The notes under the pieces were generated by a model. The model saw only the letters and a program-made list of their open reading frames with translations, did no database searches and was not told the DNA's origin. A stretch of DNA of 64,000 nt from contig NZ_HE978531.1 of NCBI RefSeq assembly GCF_000311745.1, forward strand, positions 1,093,378 to 1,157,377. The letters run 5' to 3'. The stretch comes from Anaerococcus obesiensis ph10. GTDB lineage: Bacteria; Bacillota; Clostridia; Tissierellales; Peptoniphilaceae. Below are positions 28,380-37,654 of the stretch, in pieces; position 1 is the stretch's first letter, and each line of letters opens with the position of its first letter. The position numbers were made by a program, and so were the translations under genes.

Positions 28380-30200
28380 TTATTCCACCGTTACTGATTT
28401 TGCTAAATTTCTAGGCTTATCCACATCAAGTCCTTTGGCACAGGAAACATAATATGCCAAAATTTGTTGAGGAACAACCGACAAAACTGGATAAAGAGGG
28501 TCAATTGTCTTTGGCAATTCAAAAGTAAAATTAGAAATTTCTTTTAGATGATCATCTTTTCTTGAAATTGAAAAAATATTGGCTCCTCTTGAAATGATTT
28601 CTTTTACATTTGATATGGTTTTTTCCATTATATTTTCTTGACTTGCAACAACTACAACCGGTGTTCCTTCTTCAATCAAAGCTATTGTTCCATGTTTTAA
28701 TTCCCCTGCAGCCAAAGCCTCAGAGTGAATATAAGAAACTTCTTTTAATTTCAAAGAACCTTCAATTACAGATTTATAATCAAGACCACGTCCTATATAA
28801 AACATAGAATCAAAATCTTTTATCTCATTCGCGTAAGTTTTTATTTTTTCACTGTCATCCAAAATTTCTTTTATTTTTTCAGGCATTTTTTTCATTTCTG
28901 AAATTATTTCCTTGTATTTTTCTTCATCAATTGTTCCAAGCTTTAAAGAAAAATCTAGGGCAAGCATATAAAGAGAAATTATTTGTGTAGTGTAAGCCTT
29001 AGTTGATGCTACTGCAATTTCTGGCCCTGCATAACAATAAATGGTTTTGTCAGCTTCCCTATCAAGAGATGATGCAACTACATTTGTCAAAACCAAAGTC
29101 TTTGCTCCCTTAATCTTTCCAAGTCTTAAAGCTGCAAGAGTATCGGCAGTTTCTCCAGATTGGCTTACCAAAATCATCAAAGTATTTTCGTCAATAAATG
29201 GGTCATTGTACCTAAATTCACTTGCAATATCACAAATTACAGGAATTTTTGCAAATTTTTCCAAAGCATAGGCACCAACAAGACCAGCATGATAAGCTGT
29301 TCCGCAAGCAACTATATAAATTTTATTGAAATTTTCAATTTCTTTTTTGCTAAAGGCATTTTCTTTAAAATCAATCATTTCATCAGTCATTTTGAATCTT
29401 ATTGTATCAGAAATCGCCTTTGGTTGGTCAAATATTTCTTTAATCATAAAATGATCAAAGCCTTCCTTAGTTGAATCTTCAAAAGAAAAATCAACTTTTG
29501 AAATTTTTCTTTGGATTTTTTGGAAATTTCTATCATAAATTATAAAAGATTCGCCCTTAATATCAACCAAATCTCCATTTTCAAGATAAATTACATCTTT
29601 TGTATATTTTATAATTGAAGGAAGGTCGCTTGCTGCAAGAATGCCGTCATCTGTTATTCCCAAAACAAGTGGACTTTCTTCCCTTAAAACTATAAGTCTA
29701 TCGCTTTCATCTTGGCACAAAATTCCAAGAGCAAAAGATCCTCTCAAGTCATTTTTTGCTTTTTTTACAGCCTCTAAAATATCATCTTTATAATATTTTT
29801 CAATCAAAACTGCAATAACTTCTGTGTCAGTATCAGACTTAAAGCTATATCCTTCCTTTTTTAGATTTTCTTTTAGCTCATTATAATTTTCAATAATTCC
29901 ATTGTGAACTACAGAAATTTTCCCATTATTTGAAAGATGTGGATGAGAATTTATATCTGAAGGACCACCGTGAGTTGCCCATCTAATATGACCAATCCCG
30001 ATATTTCCATCGATAGGATTTTTTGAAAGCTCGTCTTTTAAAACTTTAACCTTGCCGCTTTTTTTGACAGTTTTAATTAAACCACCATCAATAAGTGAGA
30101 TTCCCGCCGAATCATATCCCCTATACTCAAGCCTTTCAAGACCATCCATAATAACTTCTCTGGCATTTAGCCTTCCCTTATAACATACTATTCCGCACAT
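28380..30200 (-). CDS. glmS: Glutamine-fructose-6-phosphate aminotransferase (isomerizing)
   Basis: The 606-residue enzyme makes glucosamine-6-phosphate from fructose-6-phosphate and glutamine, the first step of the amino-sugar pathway to peptidoglycan. The N-terminal glutaminase begins MCGIVCYKG, with Cys2 as the nucleophile after Met removal, and has GIGHIRWATHG. Two SIS isomerase domains follow (IYIVACGTAYHAGLVG, ILVSQSGETADT, and the C-terminal EVSYIHSEALAAGELKHG). It ends KSVTVE, as usual. The glmS ribozyme lies in its 5' leader, and a standalone terminator follows. AGGAGG precedes the start. Confidence 0.97.
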   Translation of the reverse strand: MCGIVCYKGRLNAREVIMDGLERLEYRGYDSAGISLIDGGLIKTVKKSGKVKVLKDELSKNPIDGNIGIGHIRWATHGGPSDINSHPHLSNNGKISVVHNGIIENYNELKENLKKEGYSFKSDTDTEVIAVLIEKYYKDDILEAVKKAKNDLRGSFALGILCQDESDRLIVLREESPLVLGITDDGILAASDLPSIIKYTKDVIYLENGDLVDIKGESFIIYDRNFQKIQRKISKVDFSFEDSTKEGFDHFMIKEIFDQPKAISDTIRFKMTDEMIDFKENAFSKKEIENFNKIYIVACGTAYHAGLVGAYALEKFAKIPVICDIASEFRYNDPFIDENTLMILVSQSGETADTLAALRLGKIKGAKTLVLTNVVASSLDREADKTIYCYAGPEIAVASTKAYTTQIISLYMLALDFSLKLGTIDEEKYKEIISEMKKMPEKIKEILDDSEKIKTYANEIKDFDSMFYIGRGLDYKSVIEGSLKLKEVSYIHSEALAAGELKHGTIALIEEGTPVVVVASQENIMEKTISNVKEIISRGANIFSISRKDDHLKEISNFTFELPKTIDPLYPVLSVVPQQILAYYVSCAKGLDVDKPRNLAKSVTVE

Positions 30201-30224
30201 AGTATCCTCCTAATATTAAATTTT

Positions 30225-30362
30225 AGAGGTATCACTTTATTTTCTTTGTCATAAGAATTGCTTCTTATTTTTGTAAAATACTGAGCCTGTGAAAGCTATG
30301 GAGCACCCGCCGAATTTTCGATAACTCCATTCCTCGTCATCCCAAAAGGATCTGGCGCTTGT
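30225..30362 (-). ncRNA. glmS ribozyme (glucosamine-6-phosphate-activated)
   Basis: On the minus strand the leader contains AAGCGCCAGATCC, then GGATGACGAGG, TGGAGTTATCGA, and TCGGCGGGTGCTCC. These are the conserved core pieces of the glmS ribozyme in the right order, including the pseudoknot strands. Self-cleavage is expected just before the GCGCCAGA, at about 30358/30359. A later hairpin AAGAAGC...GCTTCT-like region lies before the start codon. High glucosamine-6-phosphate would trigger cleavage and loss of glmS mRNA. Confidence 0.93.
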
Positions 30363-30390
30363 TATATTTTTACCTCGTTTTTTAATTATA

Positions 30391-30680
30391 CACTAAAATT
30401 ATGAGTTAAAAAAGTGCCATAAAACTAATTATTTTTATAAAATTTTTAAATAAAACTTTAAAAAATAAAAAAAGAAAATTTAAATTTTTTGGCAGTCTAA
30501 AAATATCCATACGCTAAAAATATTATTTAATAAAAGCAAAAATAATACAATCTCTTAAATTTTTAAAATTTCAAAAATTAAACATCAAAAAATTAAACAT
30601 CAAAAAATTAAGCAAAAAATAATTTTAAAAATTAAATAGCAAGCGATTTGAAAACTTAAATAGAAAATAATATAAAAAAA
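30391..30680. other. AT-rich non-coding spacer upstream of the glmS leader
   Basis: No gene, RNA or known element is visible here. TATAAT (30385-30390, minus strand) at its edge is probably the glmS -10. A 15-bp unit, AAAAAATTAAACATC, is repeated about 2.5 times at 30574-30613. The rest is nearly all A/T and likely just intergenic sequence between glmS and nifJ. Confidence 0.5.
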
Positions 30681-30681
30681 T

Positions 30682-30707
30682 AAACCAGACTTTTGAAAGT
30701 CTGGTTT
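30682..30707 (-). terminator. Terminator of nifJ
   Basis: AAACCAGACTTT and AAAGTCTGGTTT form a perfect 12-bp stem with a 2-nt centre, followed on the minus strand by a T-rich run. It lies just past the nifJ stop codon. Confidence 0.85.
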
Positions 30708-30752
30708 ATTAAAACACTTAGTGATTCATATACTATTTTTAGGATTTAATTT

Positions 30753-33700
30753 TTATTTATTTTCCATTTTTTTGTAAGATTCTAATCTTTCCTTTGCAGC
30801 TTCTTCAGCTTCTGCATATAATCTATCTGCATCTTCTGGGAAGGCTTTTTTAAGGGAAGCGTATCTTACTTCGCCTTGTAGGAATTCTTGGAATGATTCT
30901 GTAGGATCTTTTGAATCTAGGCTAAATGGATTCTTTCCTTCTTCTTTAAGAAGTGGGTTAAATCTCCATAAGTGCCAATATCCACTTGCTACAGCTTCTT
31001 TTTCTCTTCTTTGAGTCTTGCCCATTCCTGCTTTTAGTCCGTGGTTAATACATGGAGCATAAGCAATTATTAATGATGGACCATGATAGCTTTCTGCTTC
31101 TTTTATTGCTTTTAATGTTTGAGCTTGGTTTGCTCCCATTGCAACTTGTGCAACATAAACATAACCATAAGTTGTCATCATCAATCCAAGGTCTTTCTTT
31201 CTAACTTTTTTACCACTTGCTGCAAATTTTGCTACTGCTGCAAGAGGAGTTGCCTTTGAGCTTTGTCCACCTGTATTTGAATAAACTTCTGTATCAAATA
31301 CGATAATATTAATGTCATCGCCACTTGCAAGAACATGGTCTACTCCTGAGAATCCTATATCATAAGCCCAACCATCTCCACCATAAATCCAAACTGATTT
31401 TTTAACTAAATAATCTTTTAATGATTTAATTCTTTCGATAATTTTATTAGCTTCTTCATTATCAGTTTCATTTGCAATTAATGATTCAATTTTTATGGCT
31501 GCTTTTTTGCTTTCTTCAAAGTCATCGTTATTTTCTAACCATTCGTTAAATGCATCATTTAATGGTGTAGAAACTTTTAATTCTAAGAATTTTTTCATCA
31601 AAGTTTCTAGTAAGAATTTGTTTGATTTTGTTGCAAGCAACATTCCATAACCATATTCTGCTGCATCTTCGAATAATGATGATGCCCAAGCTGGTCCTTC
31701 GCCATTATTATTTGTACAATATGGCATTGATGGAACTGATGAACCCCAAATTGATGAACATCCTGTTGCGTTTGAAATAATTTGATGATCACCATATAAT
31801 TGAGTGATTAATTTAGCATAAGGAGTTTCTCCACAGCCTGCACATGCACCTGAGAATTCAAGCAATGGTTGGCTAAATTGAGAATTTTTAACATTTGTTG
31901 GAGCTATTTCATCATTTCTATATCCAACTTCGCCATGAGCATATTCCCAATTTTCTGCTTGTTTTTCGATTTGTTCATCTATTGGTTTCATAGCCAAAGC
32001 TTTCTTTGGAGCAGGACATACGTCAACGCAGTTTCCACATCCCATACAATCGTATGGAGAAACTTGAATTCTAAATTCGTAACCTTCAAGTCCTTTGCCT
32101 ATAGCTTTTTTAGTTTCAAATCCTTCTGGAGCTTTTGCTTTTTGATCTTCATCTAATAAGAATGGTCTAATTGTTGCGTGTGGGCAGATATATGAACATT
32201 GGTTACATTGGATACAATTATCTATATTCCATTCTGGAACAAATAATGCTATACCACGTTTTTCATATCTTGATGTTCCTGCCATATATTGACCATCATC
32301 GTATGGAAGATATGTTGAAACTGGAAGATCATCTTCTTCTAGATTTATTATTGGTCTTACCATGTTTTTGATAAAGTCTGGTTCATTTTCATTTGCACCT
32401 TCTCTATCTTCGCCAAGGTTTTTCCATTCTTCTTTAACTTTTATTTCTTGTAATTCTTCACTTGCACGGTCAACTGCCTTGTTGTTCATATCAACAATAT
32501 CTTGACCTTTCATTCCATAAGATTTTTCAATAGAATCTTTTAGATATTTTATAGCATCTTCAATTGGTAAAACTTCTGAAAGAATGAAGAAAGCTGTTTG
32601 GATAACCATGTTTGTTCTGTGTCCAAGTCCAACTTCTTGAGCAATTTTTGATGCGTTTACTGTGTAGAATTTAATATTTTTATCTGCTATTTCTTTTAAT
32701 AAATAATTTGGTATATGTTCTTCAAGTTCTTCTTCTGACCAAATTGTATTTAATAAGAAAATTCCACCTTCTTTAAGGTTTTTAACAAGGTCATATTGTC
32801 TTACATAAGCTTGAGGAGAACATGATACAAAGTCAGCCTCATCTATAAAGTATGCTGCATGGATTGGGTTTGGAGAAAATCTCAAGTGAGACATTGTTAG
32901 ACCATTAGATTTTTTAGCATCATAGTCAAAATATCCTTGAGCAAACATATCTGTATTATCGCCTATAATTTTTATAGCGTTTTTATTTGCTCCTACTGTT
33001 CCATCTCCACCATTTCCCCAGAATATACAACGTGTTGTTTGTCCATCAGAAATTACAAAACTATTGTCAACTTCAAGAGATGTATTAGTTACATCATCAA
33101 TAATTCCAACTGTAAAGTGATTTTTTGGTTCATCTTTTGCTAAATTATCGAATACTGATTTTATATGAGCAGGTCTTGTATCTTTTTGTCCAAGTCCATA
33201 TCTTCCTGCAATTATTTTTGGATTTCTATCTGAATCTGAGAAAGATTCTAATACATCTAAGTATAGAGGTTCTCCAGCAGAACCTTTTTCTTTTGTTCTA
33301 TCTAAAACTGCAATTCTTTCAACTGTTTCTGGAATTGCTTCAAGTAAATGTTTTGTTGAAAATGGTCTATAAAGATGTACTTTTACAAGTCCAACTTTTC
33401 TTCCATCTTTATTTAATTCTTCTACTGTTTGTTGAATTGTATCAGTACCAGAACCCATAGCTATAATTATATCTGTAGCATCTTCTGCCCCTTCATAATT
33501 AAATAATGAATAATTTGTTCCAATTTTTTCATTAATTTTATTCATATAATCAACAACTATTTCTGGAAGTCCATTGTAAGCTTTGTTTTGAGCTTCAGTT
33601 CTTTGGAAATATCCACTCTTTTCAAATACACCACGCATAGTTGGTCTGTGTGGATTTAATGAATCATTTTTAAAATCATCAATTGCTTTCCAATCAACCA

Positions 33701-34286
33701 TATCTTCAAATTGGTCATAATCCCAAACGTCGATTTTTTGAATTTCATGGCTTGTTCTAAATCCATCAAAGAAATTAACAAATGGAACTCTAGCTTTTAT
33801 AGCTGAAAGATGAGCTACTGGAGAAAGATCCATAATTTCTTGTACAGAACCTGATGCAAGCATAGCAAAACCTGTTGCTCTTGCTGCCATAACGTCTTGA
33901 TGGTCGCCATACATATTGATTGAGCATGTTGATAATGAACGTGCTGCTACGTGAAAAACTGCAGGAAGTCTTTCGCCGGCAATTTTGTACATATCAGGAA
34001 TCATTAGTAGAAGTCCTTGACTTGCTGTGTATGTAGATGTAAGTGCTCCTGCTGCAAGTGATCCGTGAACTGCTCCTGCTGCTCCTGCTTCATGTTGCAT
34101 TTCTGTAACTGAAACTGGATTTCCATATAAATTTAATCTTCCATTTGCTGCCCATTTGTCTATAAATTCTGGCATTGGTGAAGATGGAGTTATAGGATAT
34201 ATAGCTGAAACTTCACTAAAAGCGTAAGATACGTGAGCTGCTGCTGTGTTACCGTCCATGGTAACTTTTCTTCTCTTTATCGTCAT
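30753..34286 (-). CDS. nifJ: Pyruvate:ferredoxin (flavodoxin) oxidoreductase
   Basis: This 1177-residue single-chain enzyme oxidatively decarboxylates pyruvate to acetyl-CoA and reduces ferredoxin, a hallmark of anaerobic metabolism. Domains in order: the N-terminal domain with ITPSSPMPEFIDKWA, then domain II, then a two-cluster ferredoxin domain (CIQCNQCSYICPHA and CMGCGNCVDVCPAP). The C-terminal TPP-binding domain carries CAGCGETPYAKL for the third cluster, GDGWAYDIGFSG and YSNTGGQSSKATP. Length matches the family. It is monocistronic, with AAGGAG before the start and a terminator after it. A TCTTAAGATCA site lies about 40 bp upstream. Confidence 0.97.
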   Translation of the reverse strand: MTIKRRKVTMDGNTAAAHVSYAFSEVSAIYPITPSSPMPEFIDKWAANGRLNLYGNPVSVTEMQHEAGAAGAVHGSLAAGALTSTYTASQGLLLMIPDMYKIAGERLPAVFHVAARSLSTCSINMYGDHQDVMAARATGFAMLASGSVQEIMDLSPVAHLSAIKARVPFVNFFDGFRTSHEIQKIDVWDYDQFEDMVDWKAIDDFKNDSLNPHRPTMRGVFEKSGYFQRTEAQNKAYNGLPEIVVDYMNKINEKIGTNYSLFNYEGAEDATDIIIAMGSGTDTIQQTVEELNKDGRKVGLVKVHLYRPFSTKHLLEAIPETVERIAVLDRTKEKGSAGEPLYLDVLESFSDSDRNPKIIAGRYGLGQKDTRPAHIKSVFDNLAKDEPKNHFTVGIIDDVTNTSLEVDNSFVISDGQTTRCIFWGNGGDGTVGANKNAIKIIGDNTDMFAQGYFDYDAKKSNGLTMSHLRFSPNPIHAAYFIDEADFVSCSPQAYVRQYDLVKNLKEGGIFLLNTIWSEEELEEHIPNYLLKEIADKNIKFYTVNASKIAQEVGLGHRTNMVIQTAFFILSEVLPIEDAIKYLKDSIEKSYGMKGQDIVDMNNKAVDRASEELQEIKVKEEWKNLGEDREGANENEPDFIKNMVRPIINLEEDDLPVSTYLPYDDGQYMAGTSRYEKRGIALFVPEWNIDNCIQCNQCSYICPHATIRPFLLDEDQKAKAPEGFETKKAIGKGLEGYEFRIQVSPYDCMGCGNCVDVCPAPKKALAMKPIDEQIEKQAENWEYAHGEVGYRNDEIAPTNVKNSQFSQPLLEFSGACAGCGETPYAKLITQLYGDHQIISNATGCSSIWGSSVPSMPYCTNNNGEGPAWASSLFEDAAEYGYGMLLATKSNKFLLETLMKKFLELKVSTPLNDAFNEWLENNDDFEESKKAAIKIESLIANETDNEEANKIIERIKSLKDYLVKKSVWIYGGDGWAYDIGFSGVDHVLASGDDINIIVFDTEVYSNTGGQSSKATPLAAVAKFAASGKKVRKKDLGLMMTTYGYVYVAQVAMGANQAQTLKAIKEAESYHGPSLIIAYAPCINHGLKAGMGKTQRREKEAVASGYWHLWRFNPLLKEEGKNPFSLDSKDPTESFQEFLQGEVRYASLKKAFPEDADRLYAEAEEAAKERLESYKKMENK

Positions 34287-34325
34287 AAAAATTACTCCTT
34301 TTTAATAAATTTTCATAATTAATTG

Positions 34326-34336
34326 TCTTAAGATCA
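34326..34336. promoter_or_regulatory. TCTTAAGATCA site upstream of nifJ
   Basis: The 11-bp sequence TCTTAAGATCA occurs 40-50 bp upstream of the nifJ start, in the likely promoter region. The same sequence is part of the perfect palindrome GATCTTAAGATC downstream of the symporter promoter (35630-35641). The two sites may bind the same regulator; this is inference from two copies. Confidence 0.35.
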
Positions 34337-34343
34337 TAAGCTC

Positions 34344-34374
34344 AAAAATAGAACTCAAAAGAGTTCTATTTTTT
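34344..34374. terminator. Terminator of the symporter gene, between it and nifJ
   Basis: AAAAATAGAACTC and GAGTTCTATTTTT make a 13-bp stem with an AAAA loop. The minus-strand symporter gene ends at its edge; the T run on the minus strand is moderate. Confidence 0.75.
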
Positions 34375-35597
34375 TATTGCTTAACTAGTTCATCAATGTA
34401 TTCTGCATTAGCTTCTGGATCTAATTTAAATCCTGAAATTTTATTTACTATACAAGCTATTGCAGCATCGCCTGTGATATTACATGCTGTACCAAATGAA
34501 TCTTGAGCAACATATAATGCAATAATTAATGCTGTCATAGGTTCTGTAAATCCTAGCATTGATTGAAGAATACCTAGTGCTGCCATTACTGCTCCTCCTG
34601 GAACTCCAGGTGCTGCTACCATTGTAACACCTAGCATAAGGATGAATGGGAACATGTGTTGGAATCCTACATCTGATCCATTAAGCATAAGAATTGATAA
34701 TGAACAAGATGTTAATGTGATTGTTGAACCTGATAAGTGAATTGTTGCACAAAGTGGAATTACAAAGTCTGCTATACCTTTGTTTACACCTAATTTATAA
34801 GTTTGGTTAAGTGTAACTGGGATTGTTGCTGCAGATGATTGTGTTCCTATAGCTGTCATGTAAGCTGGAATCATAGTCTTGATTTTTGAGAATGGATTTC
34901 CACCTGACATTGAACTTGCAATTGTAAATTGTGCAGTAATTGTTAGATAGTGTAGTATCAATACCATGATAAATACTCTTGCGAATACTGATAATACTAC
35001 TGCTACAGTTCCTTCATAAGCCATGTTAGCAAAAATACCACAAATGTGGAATGGCAATAATGGAATTACAACATTTGATATTAATTTTGTAATAATATCA
35101 GAGAATTCATGAACTGCTTTTTTAAGAACTTCAGCTTTAGCTGCTGCTATACCAACACCTAGTATAAATGAAATGATAAGTGCTGTTGTAACAGAAAATA
35201 CTGGATCCATTGGTGATTCAAATATTTTTTCTAGAGCTTTTCCTGAGTTTTTCTCTGGATCAAATGAGATTGCTCCCTTTTTAATAAAGTTAGGAAGAAC
35301 AACGCTGCCTACAAAATATGTAATAGTTCCAAAGATAACGGTTGACAAATATGCAATACCTGCTGTAATTGCTAGTGTCTTTCCTGCTGAATCTCCAAGA
35401 TCTGCTATACCTGGAATTACAAATCCCATAATAATTAGTGGAATAACAAATCCTAAGAAGTTGCCAAATAGACCATTAAAAGTAATTAGTAATCTAACTA
35501 AGATTTTTAAAACGTCAACTTTTTGACCTGCAAGCCCAATTAGAATACCTAGAATGATTGCAATAATTAGTCTTGGCAATAAACCTAGTTTCTTCAT
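34374..35597 (-). CDS. Dicarboxylate/amino acid:cation symporter (DAACS family)
   Basis: This 407-residue membrane transporter has the family's conserved C-terminal half: AIGTQSSAATIPVTL (the serine-rich re-entrant loop), IPLCATIHLSGSTITLTSC, AAPGVPGGAVMAALG and YVAQDSFGTACNITGDAAI. These bind substrate and Na+ in glutamate/aspartate/serine transporters (GltP, DctA, SstT). Substrate specificity among Glu, Asp, Ser and C4-dicarboxylates is not resolved. It has its own near-consensus promoter with an adjoining palindrome (35630-35641), and a terminator separates it from nifJ. GGAGG precedes the start. Confidence 0.9.
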   Translation of the reverse strand: MKKLGLLPRLIIAIILGILIGLAGQKVDVLKILVRLLITFNGLFGNFLGFVIPLIIMGFVIPGIADLGDSAGKTLAITAGIAYLSTVIFGTITYFVGSVVLPNFIKKGAISFDPEKNSGKALEKIFESPMDPVFSVTTALIISFILGVGIAAAKAEVLKKAVHEFSDIITKLISNVVIPLLPFHICGIFANMAYEGTVAVVLSVFARVFIMVLILHYLTITAQFTIASSMSGGNPFSKIKTMIPAYMTAIGTQSSAATIPVTLNQTYKLGVNKGIADFVIPLCATIHLSGSTITLTSCSLSILMLNGSDVGFQHMFPFILMLGVTMVAAPGVPGGAVMAALGILQSMLGFTEPMTALIIALYVAQDSFGTACNITGDAAIACIVNKISGFKLDPEANAEYIDELVKQ

Positions 35598-35629
35598 TTC
35601 TATTTTTCCTCCTTGAAATGAATAATATT

Positions 35630-35641
35630 GATCTTAAGATC
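35630..35641. promoter_or_regulatory. Palindromic operator-like site GATCTTAAGATC
   Basis: This perfect 12-bp palindrome lies just downstream of the -10 box of the symporter promoter, where a bound repressor would block initiation. A shortened copy is upstream of nifJ (34326-34336). Confidence 0.45.
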
Positions 35642-35647
35642 AACTAA

Positions 35648-35676
35648 ATAATATCAGTTTTACGTTTTCATGTCAA
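35648..35676 (-). promoter_or_regulatory. Promoter of the symporter gene
   Basis: On the minus strand TTGACA (35671-35676) and TATTAT (35648-35653) are separated by 17 bp, about 50 bp before the start codon. Confidence 0.85.
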
Positions 35677-35867
35677 CTTTATTTATGATTTTAAAAATAT
35701 ATTTTTATTCTCTGAGATTTTTTTCAAAATTTATTTTAAATCTTGTAAGTTCAAAGATTATAAAATTTATATTTATTTGTTATACACTTATTTTTTAAAA
35801 TTTTATAAAAATTTTACACTTATTTGATTTATGATATAGTTTTCCCTCTGTACCTAGATAAAATAAA

Positions 35868-35897
35868 AGGATTTGTCAAAATAAATTCGCAAATCCT
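35868..35897 (-). terminator. Terminator of the ABC exporter gene
   Basis: AGGATTTG and CAAATCCT form an 8-bp stem (35868-35875 with 35890-35897). A TTTTATTTT stretch follows on the minus strand, 18 bp past the stop codon. Confidence 0.65.
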
Positions 35898-35914
35898 AAA
35901 AAAATATTATAAAT

Positions 35915-37440
35915 TTATATATCAATTATTTCATCAAATTTTTCCAAATCTTCTTTTGTCATTTTATGGGAGATAATTATTACAGTTTGCTTTAAAGATA
36001 ATAATCTTTCTATGACAATCTTTGAATTATAATCATCCAAGCTTGCTATAGGTTCATCATATATCATTATGTCCCTAGGATTTAATAACGACCTTAACAA
36101 ACTTATTCTCATCATTTCTCCGCCAGATATCCCATCATTTGTACTTACTTTGTCACTTAATTTTTTATTTATATTAAATAAATTCAAATCAATCTTCTTA
36201 TCTAATTTATTCCTATAAAACTTAATATTATCTTCCAAATTTCCATCTATTATTGTTGGTTTTTGGTCAACATATAGAATATAGTCCCTAAAGTCAAAAT
36301 CTTTTATATCTAAACCATTCAACAAAATTTCTCCCTTATCAGGAGAAATCTCCCCACAAAGAATTTTTGCCAAAGTCGACTTGCCCTTACCAGATTTTCC
36401 CTTAATCAAATATTTCTTTCCATAATAAAATTCATAATTAAAATCTTCTATTATTTTTTTATCTTCGTATGCAAAAGATATATTTTTTGCAAAAAGATTT
36501 ATTGGATATGTTAAGCCAAAAGCTTTTTTACCCTTTTGTTTTTCATCTAGAAGTTTTTTAATACTTTCATAAATAGGTCTAGATTCATTATACAAAGAAA
36601 TAAGAGAAGATAATGCAATAACAGGATCTACTATATAATTCATAAGCTGTACTACCGAAATTATAGAACCAACTTCAATTTCTCCTTTAAAAGCAAGATA
36701 TCCGCCAAAAATAAAAATCAAAATATATGAAATCGAACCCAAAGCTTGGGAAGATATATTGGAAAAATTATTTATATTTTTTAAATCTTTCCTGTTTTTT
36801 TCATGGTCAAATTCTATCTTACTTTTTTCTTCAATTAGTTTATCTTCAACCTTATATCTCAAATATTCATTTTTTTGCCCTAACTTTTTGCCAATGTATT
36901 TTTGATAAAAATCATAAAATTCATTAAATTTTTGAGATTTTCTTTGAATTTTTTTACCTAAGAGCAAAGGAATTAAAAGTGGTAAACTTGCTCCAATTAC
37001 TGCAACAGGAAGAAGTTTGTAATTAATATATATATAATAGAAATAACTGCAAAAAACATGGTCAAGGCTAAATTTATTGTATTTATTTTTATCATAAACC
37101 TATTAGCATATATATTTTCAATATTTGTCGTGTAATTTGCAATATTTATTTCTCCAGTATTTTCCAAATCCTTTTTAAAAAGCTCATTTTTTAGATAAAT
37201 GAATTTTTCCATACCAAGCCTATAATTAAGTCTAAACGCCAAATTTGAAGAAAGAAAATTTACCAAAACTAATAAGCCCAATTTTGAAAGATTTGATTTA
37301 AATTGTCCCATATTTAAATTTGAAATAGCAGTTACAACTTTTCCCATAAATATTCCTATTAATGAAAGACTTGAAGAAGTAAGAACTAACATTAATATTA
37401 TTAGTAGATAAGTTGTAAAGGTTTTTGATTTATTTTTCAT
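35915..37440 (-). pseudogene. ABC transporter (fused permease-ATPase), frameshifted at a TA repeat as read
   Basis: Two frames together encode a half-transporter of about 507 residues. The first 138 or so residues hold membrane helices (LIILMLVLTSSSLSLIGIFM and FAVISIIYI). The frame then shifts in a TATATATATA run (37025-37037). The other frame continues KLLPVAVIGASLPLLIPLLLG, helices around residues 200-260 and the ATPase with Walker A GKSGKGKST, signature ISGGEMMRISLLRSLL, Walker B IMIYDEPIASLDD and an IISHK H-loop. Removing one TA unit or adding one base restores it. Substrate is unknown; the family exports peptides, lipids or drugs. Confidence 0.75.
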
Positions 37441-37593
37441 AACTTTTTCCTATTTATTTGATTTTTTATGTAATATATCTAATGTGATTTTACCTCACAA
37501 TTTATTATTATCATTATCCATTTTAAAATTCCACTATCTGAATCTAAATTTTTATAAGACTTACTTTCTATTAATTTCATAAATTTTTTAAAA

Positions 37594-37625
37594 AAAGACG
37601 AGGATTTTTAATTTCCTCGCCTTTT
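37594..37625 (-). terminator. Terminator of the adhesin gene
   Basis: GCGAGGAAATT and the AATCCTCGTCT strand form a hairpin on the minus strand, followed by seven T residues, about 30 bp past the adhesin stop codon. Confidence 0.75.
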
Positions 37626-37654
37626 TATAGCTAGATACTTTTATATCTCTTAGC

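Noticed and set aside
30574..30613. 15-bp tandem repeat as a regulatory array
   Set aside because: It is almost pure A/T, only about 2.5 copies, and lies in a featureless AT-rich spacer; chance or slippage is sufficient.
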